From NCBI GenBank assembly GCA_019638675.1, contig JAHBTE010000001.1, positions 466,605-530,604 of the forward strand: DNA of 64,000 nucleotides, in the 5' to 3' direction. Below are positions 17,372 to 25,931 of this stretch, piece by piece; position 1 is the first letter of the stretch, and each line of letters begins with the position of its first letter. Source of the DNA: Fimbriimonadaceae bacterium. Its GTDB lineage: Bacteria; Armatimonadota; Fimbriimonadia; Fimbriimonadales; Fimbriimonadaceae. The notes beneath the pieces are model-generated. The model was not told the origin of the DNA. It searched no databases and was given only the letters and a program-made list of their open reading frames with translations. A program made the position numbers and the translations under genes.

Positions 17372-18211
17372 ATGGTAGTCCTTGTTACAATCGACGGAGT
17401 TCGTCCGGACGCCATTCAGCGGGCGGCGACCCCCAACCTCGACCGAATCGCGCGCGACGGTTCTTACACTTGGACGGCGCAATCGGTTGATCCCAGCATC
17501 ACCATCCCCGCCCACCATTCTATTTTCCGATCCGTCCCGCCGAGCGTTCACGGAGTCATGGCTAACGAAATGCCAACACCCACCAATCCAGTTCCAACCC
17601 TATTTGAAGTCGCCAAAGCCCACGATATGAAAACGGGGTTTTTCTACAATTGGCCCATGATCCGTGAGGTCACCAGCGCGGCAAGCTTAGACGTGAGCTA
17701 CGGAAACGCAAATTTCAACTTGAGCAACGGCAACGAGCGCATTATTGACTTTGCCCTGCAATCGGCTTCTACCGAAGATTTTGATTTGCTCTACCTCTAC
17801 CTGGGGCACACAGATTGGTGCGGCCACGAATACGGCTGGATGAGCGACGAGCAGATTGAAGCGATTTCTGAAACCGATAAGGCACTCGGGCATTTTGTGG
17901 ATGCCATTGTTGCCATGCACCAACCGGTGGATTTTATGATCTTCGCTGATCATGGGGGCCACGATCACGGGCACGGAACATTGATGCCGGAAGACATGAC
18001 CATTCCTATCTATCTTTGGGGATACCGAGTAGTGAGCGGACGTACTATAAAAGCACCAACATCTTTGCTGGATATCGCCCCAACGGCGGCTCATTTGCTT
18101 GGAATGAAAGCACCAGCCGAGTGGCAAGGAACCATTATAGGCGAAGCGATCAAAGATACACTGCAGTCAGCCGCCTTCGATCACCATCAAGTGTTTGGCC
18201 TCGAAGACTGA
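17372..18211 (+). CDS. Alkaline phosphatase superfamily phosphodiesterase
   Basis: Related to nucleotide pyrophosphatases/phosphodiesterases (type I phosphodiesterase family). Two-metal site residues are visible in order: Asp8 (VTIDGVRPD), the likely nucleophile Thr44 (PSITIPAHHSIF), Asp148 and His152 (GHTDWCGHEYG), Asp193-His194 (FADHGGHDHGHG). A C-terminal DIAPTAAHLLGMKAP block is standard for the superfamily. At 279 aa it is a minimal core without cap insertions. No signal peptide is seen, so it is probably cytosolic. The substrate is unknown. It is followed 9 bp later by a membrane protein gene and is likely co-transcribed with it. Confidence 0.85.
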   Translation: MVVLVTIDGVRPDAIQRAATPNLDRIARDGSYTWTAQSVDPSITIPAHHSIFRSVPPSVHGVMANEMPTPTNPVPTLFEVAKAHDMKTGFFYNWPMIREVTSAASLDVSYGNANFNLSNGNERIIDFALQSASTEDFDLLYLYLGHTDWCGHEYGWMSDEQIEAISETDKALGHFVDAIVAMHQPVDFMIFADHGGHDHGHGTLMPEDMTIPIYLWGYRVVSGRTIKAPTSLLDIAPTAAHLLGMKAPAEWQGTIIGEAIKDTLQSAAFDHHQVFGLED

Positions 18212-18220
18212 TACCAAAGC

Positions 18221-18919
18221 ATGACCTACACAAGCCCCGATCAATACTGGTCGCCAACTTCTGAACGCAGCCTCACCCGCACCGTCCAGAGACGCCTGAT
18301 TCACCTCGTTTCTCGGCTTCTGTTCGCGTTTTTGGTGGCTTATTTGGTACAAGGGATTTCGGGGAAAATCGCATCGGGAACCGCAGTTCTCGCCCTGACT
18401 TACGGCCTCGGATTATTTGTCACCCAATGGCTAAATTCGTTTTTTATTGATCTCGCCACTAGCGATAAACTGGGCTCGATTCCTTCAAAAAATGTCTCTA
18501 AGGTCATGGCGTTTTTTGGTGTCGCGATCCGAGGGGTTCCGCACTCGATTTTCCTTGGCTGGATGCTGTGGATGTTCAACGTCACCGAGGTCTTCCCGGA
18601 TATGCCGTTAATTCTTTCTTACCAAATCGTGTTGCCGCTGTTTTCACTACGGAAACTAACGCACGCTCCGCTGACAATCATTCCGGGGAACGTGAGGTTA
18701 TTGCTTGATCGCCAATCTGATTTGTATGCCGGGATTCTAGAACGGTTCAAGGGGGGTGAGTGGCTGGAAAACATGAAGTACGTGCGGATGCAGACGAACC
18801 TCTCTCCGCGTGACGCATTATTCTTGCTAAATCTGGTTCTGCACGATGACCGCATTCGCCGGAATCCAGATAACAAAGACCCGCAAGACCCCTCGCCTCC
18901 GGAAGATTTTCTAAGTTAA
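18221..18919 (+). CDS. Hypothetical membrane protein
   Basis: A 232-aa protein with about four hydrophobic segments: LLFAFLVAYLVQGISG, GTAVLALTYGLGLFVTQWL, VMAFFGVAIRGVPHSIFLGW and ILSYQIVLPLFSL. A cytosolic C-terminal domain of about 80 residues (LLLDRQSDLYAGILERFKGGEW...LSPRDALFLLNLVLHDD) and a Pro/Asp-rich tail follow. No family is recognised. It sits 9 bp after the phosphodiesterase gene and 73 bp before cysS. Membrane location is well supported. The role is unknown. Confidence 0.65.
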   Translation: MTYTSPDQYWSPTSERSLTRTVQRRLIHLVSRLLFAFLVAYLVQGISGKIASGTAVLALTYGLGLFVTQWLNSFFIDLATSDKLGSIPSKNVSKVMAFFGVAIRGVPHSIFLGWMLWMFNVTEVFPDMPLILSYQIVLPLFSLRKLTHAPLTIIPGNVRLLLDRQSDLYAGILERFKGGEWLENMKYVRMQTNLSPRDALFLLNLVLHDDRIRRNPDNKDPQDPSPPEDFLS

Positions 18920-18992
18920 ATGGCTTATCGATCATATTTGCCACCCGTCCCGGCGTAAAAGTAAGTTCACTCGTTAAACTGAGAACCATCCC

Positions 18993-20498
18993 ATGAGCGC
19001 GCCGGAATTCAAACTGTACGATAGTCTTTCGCGGACCGTCAAACCCATCCAGACGGTCGAACCCAACCACTTGCGCTTTTACTCCTGTGGACCAACTGTT
19101 TACTCTTACGCTCATATCGGCAACTTCCGCACCTTCATCACCAGCGACCTCATCGTGCGCACCGCGCAGTCCATTGGTTGGAAAGTGACTTACGTGAGCA
19201 ACATCACCGATGTAGGGCACCTCACCCAAGATGACGTTGCGGATGCAGGTGGTGAGGACAAAATGGCCCGCGCTCTGCAGAGCAAAGAAGGTGAAGAGTT
19301 TGCCAACGTGTGGGATTTAGCCCGTTACTACGCAGATGCGTTTGAATCGGATTGGCGGCACTTGAATCTTCTTCCGCCAACTATCCGCCCTCGCGCTACC
19401 GAGCATATGCGAGAGCAGATTATCGCCGTAGAAGATTTGATCAAAAAGGGCCACGCCTACGAAACTCCGACTGGCGTTTACTTTAATGTGGATTCGTTTG
19501 CCGATTACGGCAAACTCAGCGGCAATCGGGATCGTGAGAGTCTGCAAGTCGCGGTGCGCGATGTTGTTCAAGACGACAACAAAAAGAGTCCGGCAGATTT
19601 CGCGCTTTGGAAAAAAGACGACAAACACCTGATGCAGTGGTTCAGCCCGTGGGGATGGGGCTTCCCTGGCTGGCACATCGAATGCTCGGTGATGGCACAA
19701 AAATATCTGGGCGACACGATTGACCTGCATGGAGGCGGCGAAGACCTTAAGTTCCCGCACCATGAATGCGAAATCGCTCAAAGCGAAGCAGGTAACGGTA
19801 AACTGTTCTGCAACCACTGGCTCCACGTGACCTTTTTGCAAGTGGAAGGTGAGAAGATGTCCAAGTCAAAGGGCAATTTCTACACGGCGCGAGATTTGTT
19901 CGATCAAGGATTCGGCCCGCTCGCATTGCGCCTGGCTCTGATTTCGGTTCCTTACAACAAGCCGCACAACTTCACTCTGCAAACCTTGCGAGATTCGCAA
20001 GCACACATTGATCGCTTTTCGGAGTCGCTTGATCGAATCGGCAAGGCTGGTTTCACGATGGATGATTTTCCGGATGGAGAAATACCGGATGGAGCACTCA
20101 GCAAGCTCAGCGATATTTACTCAGAAGCTCTAGCGGCGATGCTGAACGACCTCAACACTTCGGTCGCGGTTGCTAAGGCGTTAGAAGGCAACAAGCTCAT
20201 CTTACGCGACCACCTCGACGGGAAAACTGCAGCTCAAGCCGCTTGGTTCCTCAAGAAGATCAACGACCTTCTCGGGATCGTTTATGCAACTTTTGCTGAT
20301 CCATCGGACGGCGAAGAATTTGAAGCTGAGCCCGAAATCAATGGCAAACTCATCACGCAGTGGATTGTCGAACGAGCCGAAGCAAAAGCCGCCAAAGACT
20401 TCGCAAAAGCTGATCAAATCCGCAATGATTTGGCAGTGGCAGGTTACGAATTGAGAGATTCGATCGAAGGAACGGACTGGAAAAAGGCTCCACGCTAG
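18993..20498 (+). CDS. cysS: Cysteinyl-tRNA synthetase
   Basis: Charges tRNA-Cys. The 501-aa class I enzyme has the zinc cysteine and ATP-site block [20 protein letters not shown] (HIGH motif as HIGN), the second zinc-site segment [15 protein letters not shown] with the [17 protein letters not shown] motif, and KMSKS in [17 protein letters not shown]. The C-terminal DALR-type anticodon region ends in [22 protein letters not shown]. No clear SD precedes the ATG. It is apparently transcribed alone, with 145 bp before the next gene. Confidence 0.96.
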   Translation: MSAPEFKLYDSLSRTVKPIQTVEPNHLRFYSCGPTVYSYAHIGNFRTFITSDLIVRTAQSIGWKVTYVSNITDVGHLTQDDVADAGGEDKMARALQSKEGEEFANVWDLARYYADAFESDWRHLNLLPPTIRPRATEHMREQIIAVEDLIKKGHAYETPTGVYFNVDSFADYGKLSGNRDRESLQVAVRDVVQDDNKKSPADFALWKKDDKHLMQWFSPWGWGFPGWHIECSVMAQKYLGDTIDLHGGGEDLKFPHHECEIAQSEAGNGKLFCNHWLHVTFLQVEGEKMSKSKGNFYTARDLFDQGFGPLALRLALISVPYNKPHNFTLQTLRDSQAHIDRFSESLDRIGKAGFTMDDFPDGEIPDGALSKLSDIYSEALAAMLNDLNTSVAVAKALEGNKLILRDHLDGKTAAQAAWFLKKINDLLGIVYATFADPSDGEEFEAEPEINGKLITQWIVERAEAKAAKDFAKADQIRNDLAVAGYELRDSIEGTDWKKAPR

Positions 20499-20643
20499 AC
20501 ACACCTTTTGGTTGAGTACTTGTAAATCGGGTCCCTTGTCCCTGGTTGAAGCTGAGTTCATTTGAACCAGTGAAGGCAATGACCCAATTGCACAAATACC
20601 TAAAAATGGGAACCCGATTCACAAAAGTCTCCGTATTCCGAAC

Positions 20644-21390
20644 ATGGAACGCAGATTCTTGGGTTTTGGAATCGCAGCTAGTTCTGCTCTGGTTGCACTT
20701 GGTGCTGTAGCTTACAGTTCTCAAATTGTGACACCTATGGAATTGAGCCGTTCTATTTACAATACGAATTTTGCCGAGCAAAAGGGTTTTGTAGCTGAAA
20801 CATCTCTTGAAAAGCAGTTTCAACAAATAGAGCGAATCTACTCAATTGATCAAAACTCTACTGAACTACCTCAAGCTCTTTGGTTTACCTTCGACCAAAT
20901 GGTAAAGAACTACCCGACTCCTCAATACGTTCTTGCAAAGGTTGATCAGTTACGTCCTATCATTTCCAAATCGGCTAATGAGAAATCGCTCTTGCAATTC
21001 GCGGTTGAGTCAATTTTCAAGTCTCAACGGGAGCTTGGCGTGGTATTGAACGAAAAAGAACTTGACCAAGTTCTAAGCCTCATCATTGAATCGCAGATTG
21101 GGCAAACGAGGCAGACGGCATTACAAGCAATGATTTTTGGATTAAGCGAAATACGGTCTGATGGAAATTGGTTGGCTCACGTACAAGAAACTCTGCTTAA
21201 GGCTCCTTTCAGCCAAGAGCAAGTTCAAACAATTCATGCAGCGATCAGTGAGTCTTCACCAAATGGTTTGCATACGAATGACCAATCAGCCCACGTATTA
21301 ACGTATCGTAAAATACAAATGCGCAAGATGGTGTCGCCTCTTTCCGGTAGACGGCCTGTACTAGCGGAATCTCCCGAAACTGGATCGTAA
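20644..21390 (+). CDS. Hypothetical protein with N-terminal membrane anchor
   Basis: Unrecognised 248-aa protein. The N-terminus (MERRFLGFGIAASSALVALGAVAYSS) is a signal peptide or anchor. The rest is helical and Gln/Glu/Leu-rich (LEKQFQQIERIYSIDQNS; LGVVLNEKELDQVLSLIIESQIGQTRQTALQAM) without cysteines or known motifs, consistent with an exported helical domain. It ends two bases before the convergent TPR gene. AT-richer than cysS upstream. It is probably lineage-restricted. Confidence 0.55.
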   Translation: MERRFLGFGIAASSALVALGAVAYSSQIVTPMELSRSIYNTNFAEQKGFVAETSLEKQFQQIERIYSIDQNSTELPQALWFTFDQMVKNYPTPQYVLAKVDQLRPIISKSANEKSLLQFAVESIFKSQRELGVVLNEKELDQVLSLIIESQIGQTRQTALQAMIFGLSEIRSDGNWLAHVQETLLKAPFSQEQVQTIHAAISESSPNGLHTNDQSAHVLTYRKIQMRKMVSPLSGRRPVLAESPETGS

Positions 21391-21392
21391 CC

Positions 21393-22307
21393 TCAGCGTC
21401 GGCGGTAAAGAATCTCTTGGCTAGCAATCGGATGGTGGGGATCAAGGTCCAATGCTTGACGAAAAGCAACCATGGCATTTTCTTCATCGTCTTGCCGACG
21501 CAACACGATTCCAAGTAATGCGAATGCATCCGAATAATCTGGATTGATCGCTATTGCGCGTTGAAAAGCCTGAGCCGCCGACTTCAATTCGCCTAGCTCC
21601 ATCAAGGACTGCCCATGCCGACTGCGGATATCCGCATAGTTGGGTGCCATCTCCGTAGCGGCCCGAAACATCTCTTCCGCTTCTTTCCAAGAGCCTTTTT
21701 TGGCCAGATCATCTCCCTGCGCGACCAAATCGTTTACGTCGCCACCTTGTGGATGAATTTGCTCAAATGCACTTAGTGCTTTTTCAAAATCGCCCGATTC
21801 ATGGAATGCCAAACCTTTTTCCCAGTCTTTTGTTTCTAGCCGCGGGTCGGTCTCTATCCCTCGTCGTATTTCATCGAATCCCTTATGATGGTCGCCCGAT
21901 TTATAAATCAATGCACCCCGCATAACCATCGCTCCACCAAAATTGGGGTTGATTTCGAGGCTTTTATCTGCATGCTCCATCGCCGCTTTTGCGTCGCCCA
22001 AAGCTTTTACTACTTTGGCCTTGGTCAGCCACAAATCGGCAAATCCAGGTCTAACCTCAGTTGCTTGATCTAAGTAACTGAGTGCCTCTTCAAATTCTCG
22101 GCGGTCGTAGGCTCGTCTGGCAAGTTTGCCTAAGCATCCAGAAATATAGTTTTTTGCTCGTTCTCGAACCGCGGCTTCTCGGCTGTTGGTCACGCAAGCA
22201 TTGAAGTGAGCCAGAGCTTCGGCAAATTCTGCCTTTTCATAAGCTCTAATCCCATCATCAAAATTGGGGTCTTTCCCAAAGCCAAACCACTTGCCGACAA
22301 AACTCAT
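21393..22307 (-). CDS. Tetratricopeptide repeat (TPR) protein
   Basis: A 304-aa protein made almost entirely of TPR-like helix pairs. Units are visible from FDDGIRAYEKAEFAEALAHF through REFEEALSYLDQATEVRPGF, AMEHADKSLEINPNFGGAM, GDFEKALSAFEQIHPQG, GSWKEAEEMFRAATEMAPNY and AAQAFQRAIAINPDYSDAF to ENAMVAFRQALDLDPHHP. TPR arrays mediate protein-protein contacts; the partner is unknown. No signal peptide, so it is cytosolic. The ATG at 22307 (MSFVGKWFG) is preferred over an upstream TTG at 22337. A 208-bp gap separates it from the divergent tal gene; I see no clear motif in that gap. Confidence 0.8.
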   Translation of the reverse strand: MSFVGKWFGFGKDPNFDDGIRAYEKAEFAEALAHFNACVTNSREAAVRERAKNYISGCLGKLARRAYDRREFEEALSYLDQATEVRPGFADLWLTKAKVVKALGDAKAAMEHADKSLEINPNFGGAMVMRGALIYKSGDHHKGFDEIRRGIETDPRLETKDWEKGLAFHESGDFEKALSAFEQIHPQGGDVNDLVAQGDDLAKKGSWKEAEEMFRAATEMAPNYADIRSRHGQSLMELGELKSAAQAFQRAIAINPDYSDAFALLGIVLRRQDDEENAMVAFRQALDLDPHHPIASQEILYRRR

Positions 22308-22515
22308 TTCTTTCTTAGGAAGATTATCGGTAGACAACTAGGAAAAAAACGCCCTCCCTGGCCGCTCGCCCGCCATTCCATTGACCGAAATTCCAGACGG
22401 CGTTCCGAACCAGAAAGACGCAAAATGTTGAAAACCCCAAATATGTCCCGATTTTTTAACAAGAATCATCCCGGAGCATGTCACCCGTTGCCGATAAACT
22501 AAGCCACAACTTGAT

Positions 22516-23601
22516 ATGAATCCTCTGCAGCAACTTCCAAATTTTGGTCAATCTCCGTGGCTCGATTTCATTCGTCGCGGCTACATTCAAGATGGAAGCC
22601 TGCAACGGGATATTGATAATGGAATCAGAGGCGTCACCAGCAACCCAGCAATTTTTGAAAAAGCTATCGCGGGAAGTCACGATTACGACGATGCGATTTT
22701 CACACTCACTGCGGCGGGAAATGACGCAGAACAAACCTTAGATGTATTGAGCATAGAAGACGTCGCAATGGCGGCTGATCTTTTCAAACCCGTTTACGAT
22801 TCCACGCACGGGCTAGATGGATACGTGAGCTTAGAAGTTTCGCCTCACCTTGCCGACGATGCCGAAGGCACAATCGCCGATGCTCATAGACTTTGGAAGA
22901 CCCTGGCTCGACCAAATGTGATGATTAAAGTTCCGGCAACCGAAGCTGGAGTCGTCGCGTTTCGCCAACTCACGGCCGATGGCATCAACGTCAACGTCAC
23001 GCTACTCTTTAGCGTGCCGAGATATCAGGCTATCGCTGAGGCATACATTTCTGCACTCGAAGAGCGGCACAGCAAAGGCCTCTCACTTCACATGGCATCT
23101 GTCGCGAGCTTTTTTGTCAGCCGAGTAGACACTTTGCTTGATCCCCAACTTCCCGAAAGAGCACCTCACCTCGCGGGGAAAATCGCCATCGCCAACTCCC
23201 ATATGGCGTATAAGGTTTACGAGGATTTGTTTAAGTCAGAGCGGTTCCAAATTCTAGTAAGTGCTGGAGCTCGGCCTCAACGCCTACTTTGGGCAAGCAC
23301 ATCGGCAAAAAATCCTGCCTACTCTCCGGTGATTTACGTAGATTCGCTCGTCGGGCCGGATACAGTCAACACGATGCCGCTTGACACCATCGAAGCTTAT
23401 CTGCAAATCGGGAATCCAAGCGATCAACTCACTGGCCAATATCAGGCTCAAAAAGCGATCATGGATGAGTTCGCGGCGGCAGGTTTTGACATCGAAGCCG
23501 CCGCTAAAACTTTACAGCAGGACGCAATCGCCAAGTTTGTAGAACCGCACGACAAGCTCCTCGACGCTCTTCGCACCAAACAAGAATCGTTTGTGGTTTA
23601 A
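22516..23601 (+). CDS. tal: Transaldolase
   Basis: Transfers a dihydroxyacetone unit between sugar phosphates in the non-oxidative pentose phosphate pathway. The 361-aa length fits the TalB/long subfamily that is often fused to Pgi. Visible signatures are GVTSNPAIFEKAI near the N-terminus, DGYVSLEVSPHLADD, the Schiff-base Lys in NVMIKVPATEAG, and NVNVTLLFSVPRYQAIAEAYISALE. The C-terminal RPQRLLWASTSAKNPAYSP is typical. Its stop codon is 2 bp before the pgi start, so the two are surely co-transcribed. In several phyla the same two proteins form one polypeptide in this order. Confidence 0.95.
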   Translation: MNPLQQLPNFGQSPWLDFIRRGYIQDGSLQRDIDNGIRGVTSNPAIFEKAIAGSHDYDDAIFTLTAAGNDAEQTLDVLSIEDVAMAADLFKPVYDSTHGLDGYVSLEVSPHLADDAEGTIADAHRLWKTLARPNVMIKVPATEAGVVAFRQLTADGINVNVTLLFSVPRYQAIAEAYISALEERHSKGLSLHMASVASFFVSRVDTLLDPQLPERAPHLAGKIAIANSHMAYKVYEDLFKSERFQILVSAGARPQRLLWASTSAKNPAYSPVIYVDSLVGPDTVNTMPLDTIEAYLQIGNPSDQLTGQYQAQKAIMDEFAAAGFDIEAAAKTLQQDAIAKFVEPHDKLLDALRTKQESFVV

Positions 23602-23603
23602 GC

Positions 23604-25238
23604 ATGAATCAAGCTGAAGCCAACGCCATCATTGCTAGTTCTAACTGGAACGAAGCAGAAATCGCTGCCAAGCTATACAGCAAAGATCCCAGTTTGTGGT
23701 CGAGCGACCCCTCGGTTCAGGCAGATGTTGCGGCGTTTCTTGGGTGGGTGGATGCTCCGCGCCGTACGAGGGAGCAATCACCAGAAATCCTTGAGTTTGT
23801 CGAGGAAGTTAAAAAGGCGGGTTTTACCGATGCAGTTGTCCTCGGCATGGGCGGATCGAGCCTTTCAAGTCTGATGTTCTCGCAAGCCTTTCCCAATATG
23901 GGCGGTCTAAAACTGCACGTTTTGGATTCAACAAACCCGGTTGACGTTCAGCGCATTCGGAACTCCGTTCCGTTAAACAGAACGCTATTTATTGTTGCGA
24001 GCAAGTCAGGCACAACTGTCGAACCCCTTGCCTTTGAAGAATTCTTCTACTCCGAACTGCAAAAAGAGATGGGAGAAAATGCCTCGCAACACATGGTGGC
24101 AATCACCGATCCTGGCTCGCAAATGGAAGCCAGAGCCACTGAGCGCAAGTATCGAAAGATTTTCCTTGGCGAACCAGAAGTTGGGGGAAGATTCAGCGTT
24201 TTTACGGTATTCGGCATGGTGCCCGCCGCGCTTGCAGGACTGCCTGTGGAGTCAATTCTCGGCGAAGTCTGCTCTCTAGTCGAGAATAACGATACGCACG
24301 GAATCACCGCTGGGATATTCCTGGGCGAACTTGCCAAAAACGGCGTCGATAAAGTCACCTTTGCTAACCCACCTGAATTCGACGGCATCGCTTTATGGGC
24401 GGAGCAACTCATTGCCGAATCGACCGGAAAGCATGGCGTCGGCACCCTTCCTCTAGCTACAGAACCTCTTGCTACTCCCGACTGCTACGGCAAGGATCGC
24501 GTTTTTTTTGTCGTCGGCGGTAAGGATTTCAATCCCGCCATTCCAACTCAAGATCAAGCTCCCCGCTTAACCTCTAAAATTGATTCACCTGAATATCTTG
24601 CTAAGGTTCTGTACTGGTTGGAAATTGCCACCGCCACATGCGGAGCGGTTCTCGGAGTGAACCCGTTTGATCAACCCAACGTTCAGGCCGCAAAAGACAT
24701 TGCGCGTACAGAACTCCAAAAAATTCAAGCAGCCGGCTCAGTTCCAGAAATCAGCTACGAAATCGCCAGTCAAAATTTAAGGCTCAATGGATCGCATGGA
24801 GGCACAGTTGGTGAAGCCGTCGCTAACTTCATCCACCAAGCACCAGAAGGTTCGCAGATCGCCTTCCTTGCCTTTTTGCCGGAATCAGAGGGTGTTACTG
24901 GGGCTATTCAAGAAATTCGCGCCGCCACAACCGCACGGCTCAAACTTGCTACGAGTTTTGGCTACGGCCCACGCTATTTGCACAGCACCGGGCAATATCA
25001 CAAAGGTGGCCCCAACAATGGCTATTACATCGTGTTCACGAGCGAAGACGCGGCCGATTTCGATATTCCCGGCATGGATGCTACGTTCGGTCAGCTCAAG
25101 ATGGCGCAGGCACTTGGCGATATTGGCGCGTTGCAGTCAAATGGGCGAGCTGTTATCCACGTTCACTTAGCGACAACCGATGTTGTTGGCGCTTTGCACC
25201 AACTAGCGGCTGAGCTTCATATTGCCGTAGCTCCTTAG
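23604..25238 (+). CDS. pgi: Glucose-6-phosphate isomerase
   Basis: Interconverts glucose 6-phosphate and fructose 6-phosphate. The 544-aa protein belongs to the Pgi type usually found as the C-terminal half of bifunctional transaldolase/isomerase proteins. The SIS-fold phosphate loop is LGMGGSSLSSL and the second is IVASKSGTTVEPLAF. The catalytic region includes RFSVFTVFGMVPAALAG, and a late LNGSHGGTVGEAVANF with HSTGQYHKGGPNNG. It begins 2 bp after the tal stop in another frame. Its stop overlaps the convergent TetR gene by 4 bp. Confidence 0.94.
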   Translation: MNQAEANAIIASSNWNEAEIAAKLYSKDPSLWSSDPSVQADVAAFLGWVDAPRRTREQSPEILEFVEEVKKAGFTDAVVLGMGGSSLSSLMFSQAFPNMGGLKLHVLDSTNPVDVQRIRNSVPLNRTLFIVASKSGTTVEPLAFEEFFYSELQKEMGENASQHMVAITDPGSQMEARATERKYRKIFLGEPEVGGRFSVFTVFGMVPAALAGLPVESILGEVCSLVENNDTHGITAGIFLGELAKNGVDKVTFANPPEFDGIALWAEQLIAESTGKHGVGTLPLATEPLATPDCYGKDRVFFVVGGKDFNPAIPTQDQAPRLTSKIDSPEYLAKVLYWLEIATATCGAVLGVNPFDQPNVQAAKDIARTELQKIQAAGSVPEISYEIASQNLRLNGSHGGTVGEAVANFIHQAPEGSQIAFLAFLPESEGVTGAIQEIRAATTARLKLATSFGYGPRYLHSTGQYHKGGPNNGYYIVFTSEDAADFDIPGMDATFGQLKMAQALGDIGALQSNGRAVIHVHLATTDVVGALHQLAAELHIAVAP

Positions 25239-25834
25239 AAACTTGTATTGACCGCGATTCCTTCAATCGCGGCATTAGCCACTTGGTGCATTTCGTCGGC
25301 AGGAACGCCAGCTCGTTGCATCACGCAAATCGCTGTGATCGTATGAGTGAGGGCGCGCGAAGTCTGCAGTACGTTAACTCCGGCGGGCAAATCGCCTCCG
25401 GCGATGCTGTTCTCAAGGCTCCTACCAATACGGGCAGACATGGCATTCCAATGGTTCTGAACCATGGAACCGATTTCTGAATCTGATCGGCCAAATTCGC
25501 AAGCGGCATGAACGATTAGGCAACCGGCTGGTTCTCCGGCTGGCGGGCCAGCGGCGAATGTGAGAAGGCAGTCGCAAAGAGAATCATAAGCTGATTGACT
25601 GGTGGATAGACGCTGGTCAAGCCTCTCTAAATCCATCTGCGAGTAGTATTCCAAACATTTTAAATAGAGGCCGCGCTTCTCGCCGAATACGTTGTAAAGG
25701 CTCTGTCGAGCCATGTTGATGTGTTGCAACAGTTGGGTGAGCCCAGTGGCTTCGTAACCTTGCCTCCAAAACAAATCTGTAGCTCGAACAATAACTTCCT
25801 GTTCTTCAAACGATCTTGGGCGTCCTGCCGACAT
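25235..25834 (-). CDS. TetR family transcriptional regulator
   Basis: A 199-aa TetR-type repressor. The N-terminal HTH is clear: GRPRSFEEQEVIVRATDLFWRQGYEATGLTQLL, then HINMARQSLYNVFGEKRGLYL. The C-terminal ligand domain (CLIVHAACEFGRSDSEIGSMVQNHWNAM) resembles the TetR_C group that includes regulators of oxidoreductases. Neither the ligand nor the target is known. It sits between convergent pgi and a terminator, so the only nearby candidate target is its own 40-bp upstream region or distant genes. Confidence 0.9.
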   Translation of the reverse strand: MSAGRPRSFEEQEVIVRATDLFWRQGYEATGLTQLLQHINMARQSLYNVFGEKRGLYLKCLEYYSQMDLERLDQRLSTSQSAYDSLCDCLLTFAAGPPAGEPAGCLIVHAACEFGRSDSEIGSMVQNHWNAMSARIGRSLENSIAGGDLPAGVNVLQTSRALTHTITAICVMQRAGVPADEMHQVANAAIEGIAVNTSF

Positions 25835-25874
25835 AACAGACTAGACGATCAATAAAACGCGCAAGTTGCACAAA

Positions 25875-25917
25875 ATTCAGCCGTCCCAGTTACCAACAGG
25901 TTGCCGGGACGGCTGAA
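25875..25917 (-). terminator. Terminator downstream of the metalloprotease gene
   Basis: ATTCAGCCGTCCC (25875-25887) and GGGACGGCTGAAT (25905-25917) form a perfect 13-bp stem with a 17-nt loop. On the minus strand it is followed by TTTTGTG and lies 14 bp past the metalloprotease stop. Confidence 0.75.
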
Positions 25918-25931
25918 TAAGCGGTCAAAAA

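Noticed and set aside
17312-17551. N-terminal extension of the hypothetical gene 16421-17311
   Set aside because: The extra 80 residues are antisense to the phosphodiesterase start and Arg/Gly-rich; internal ATGs with a purine-rich SD are better.
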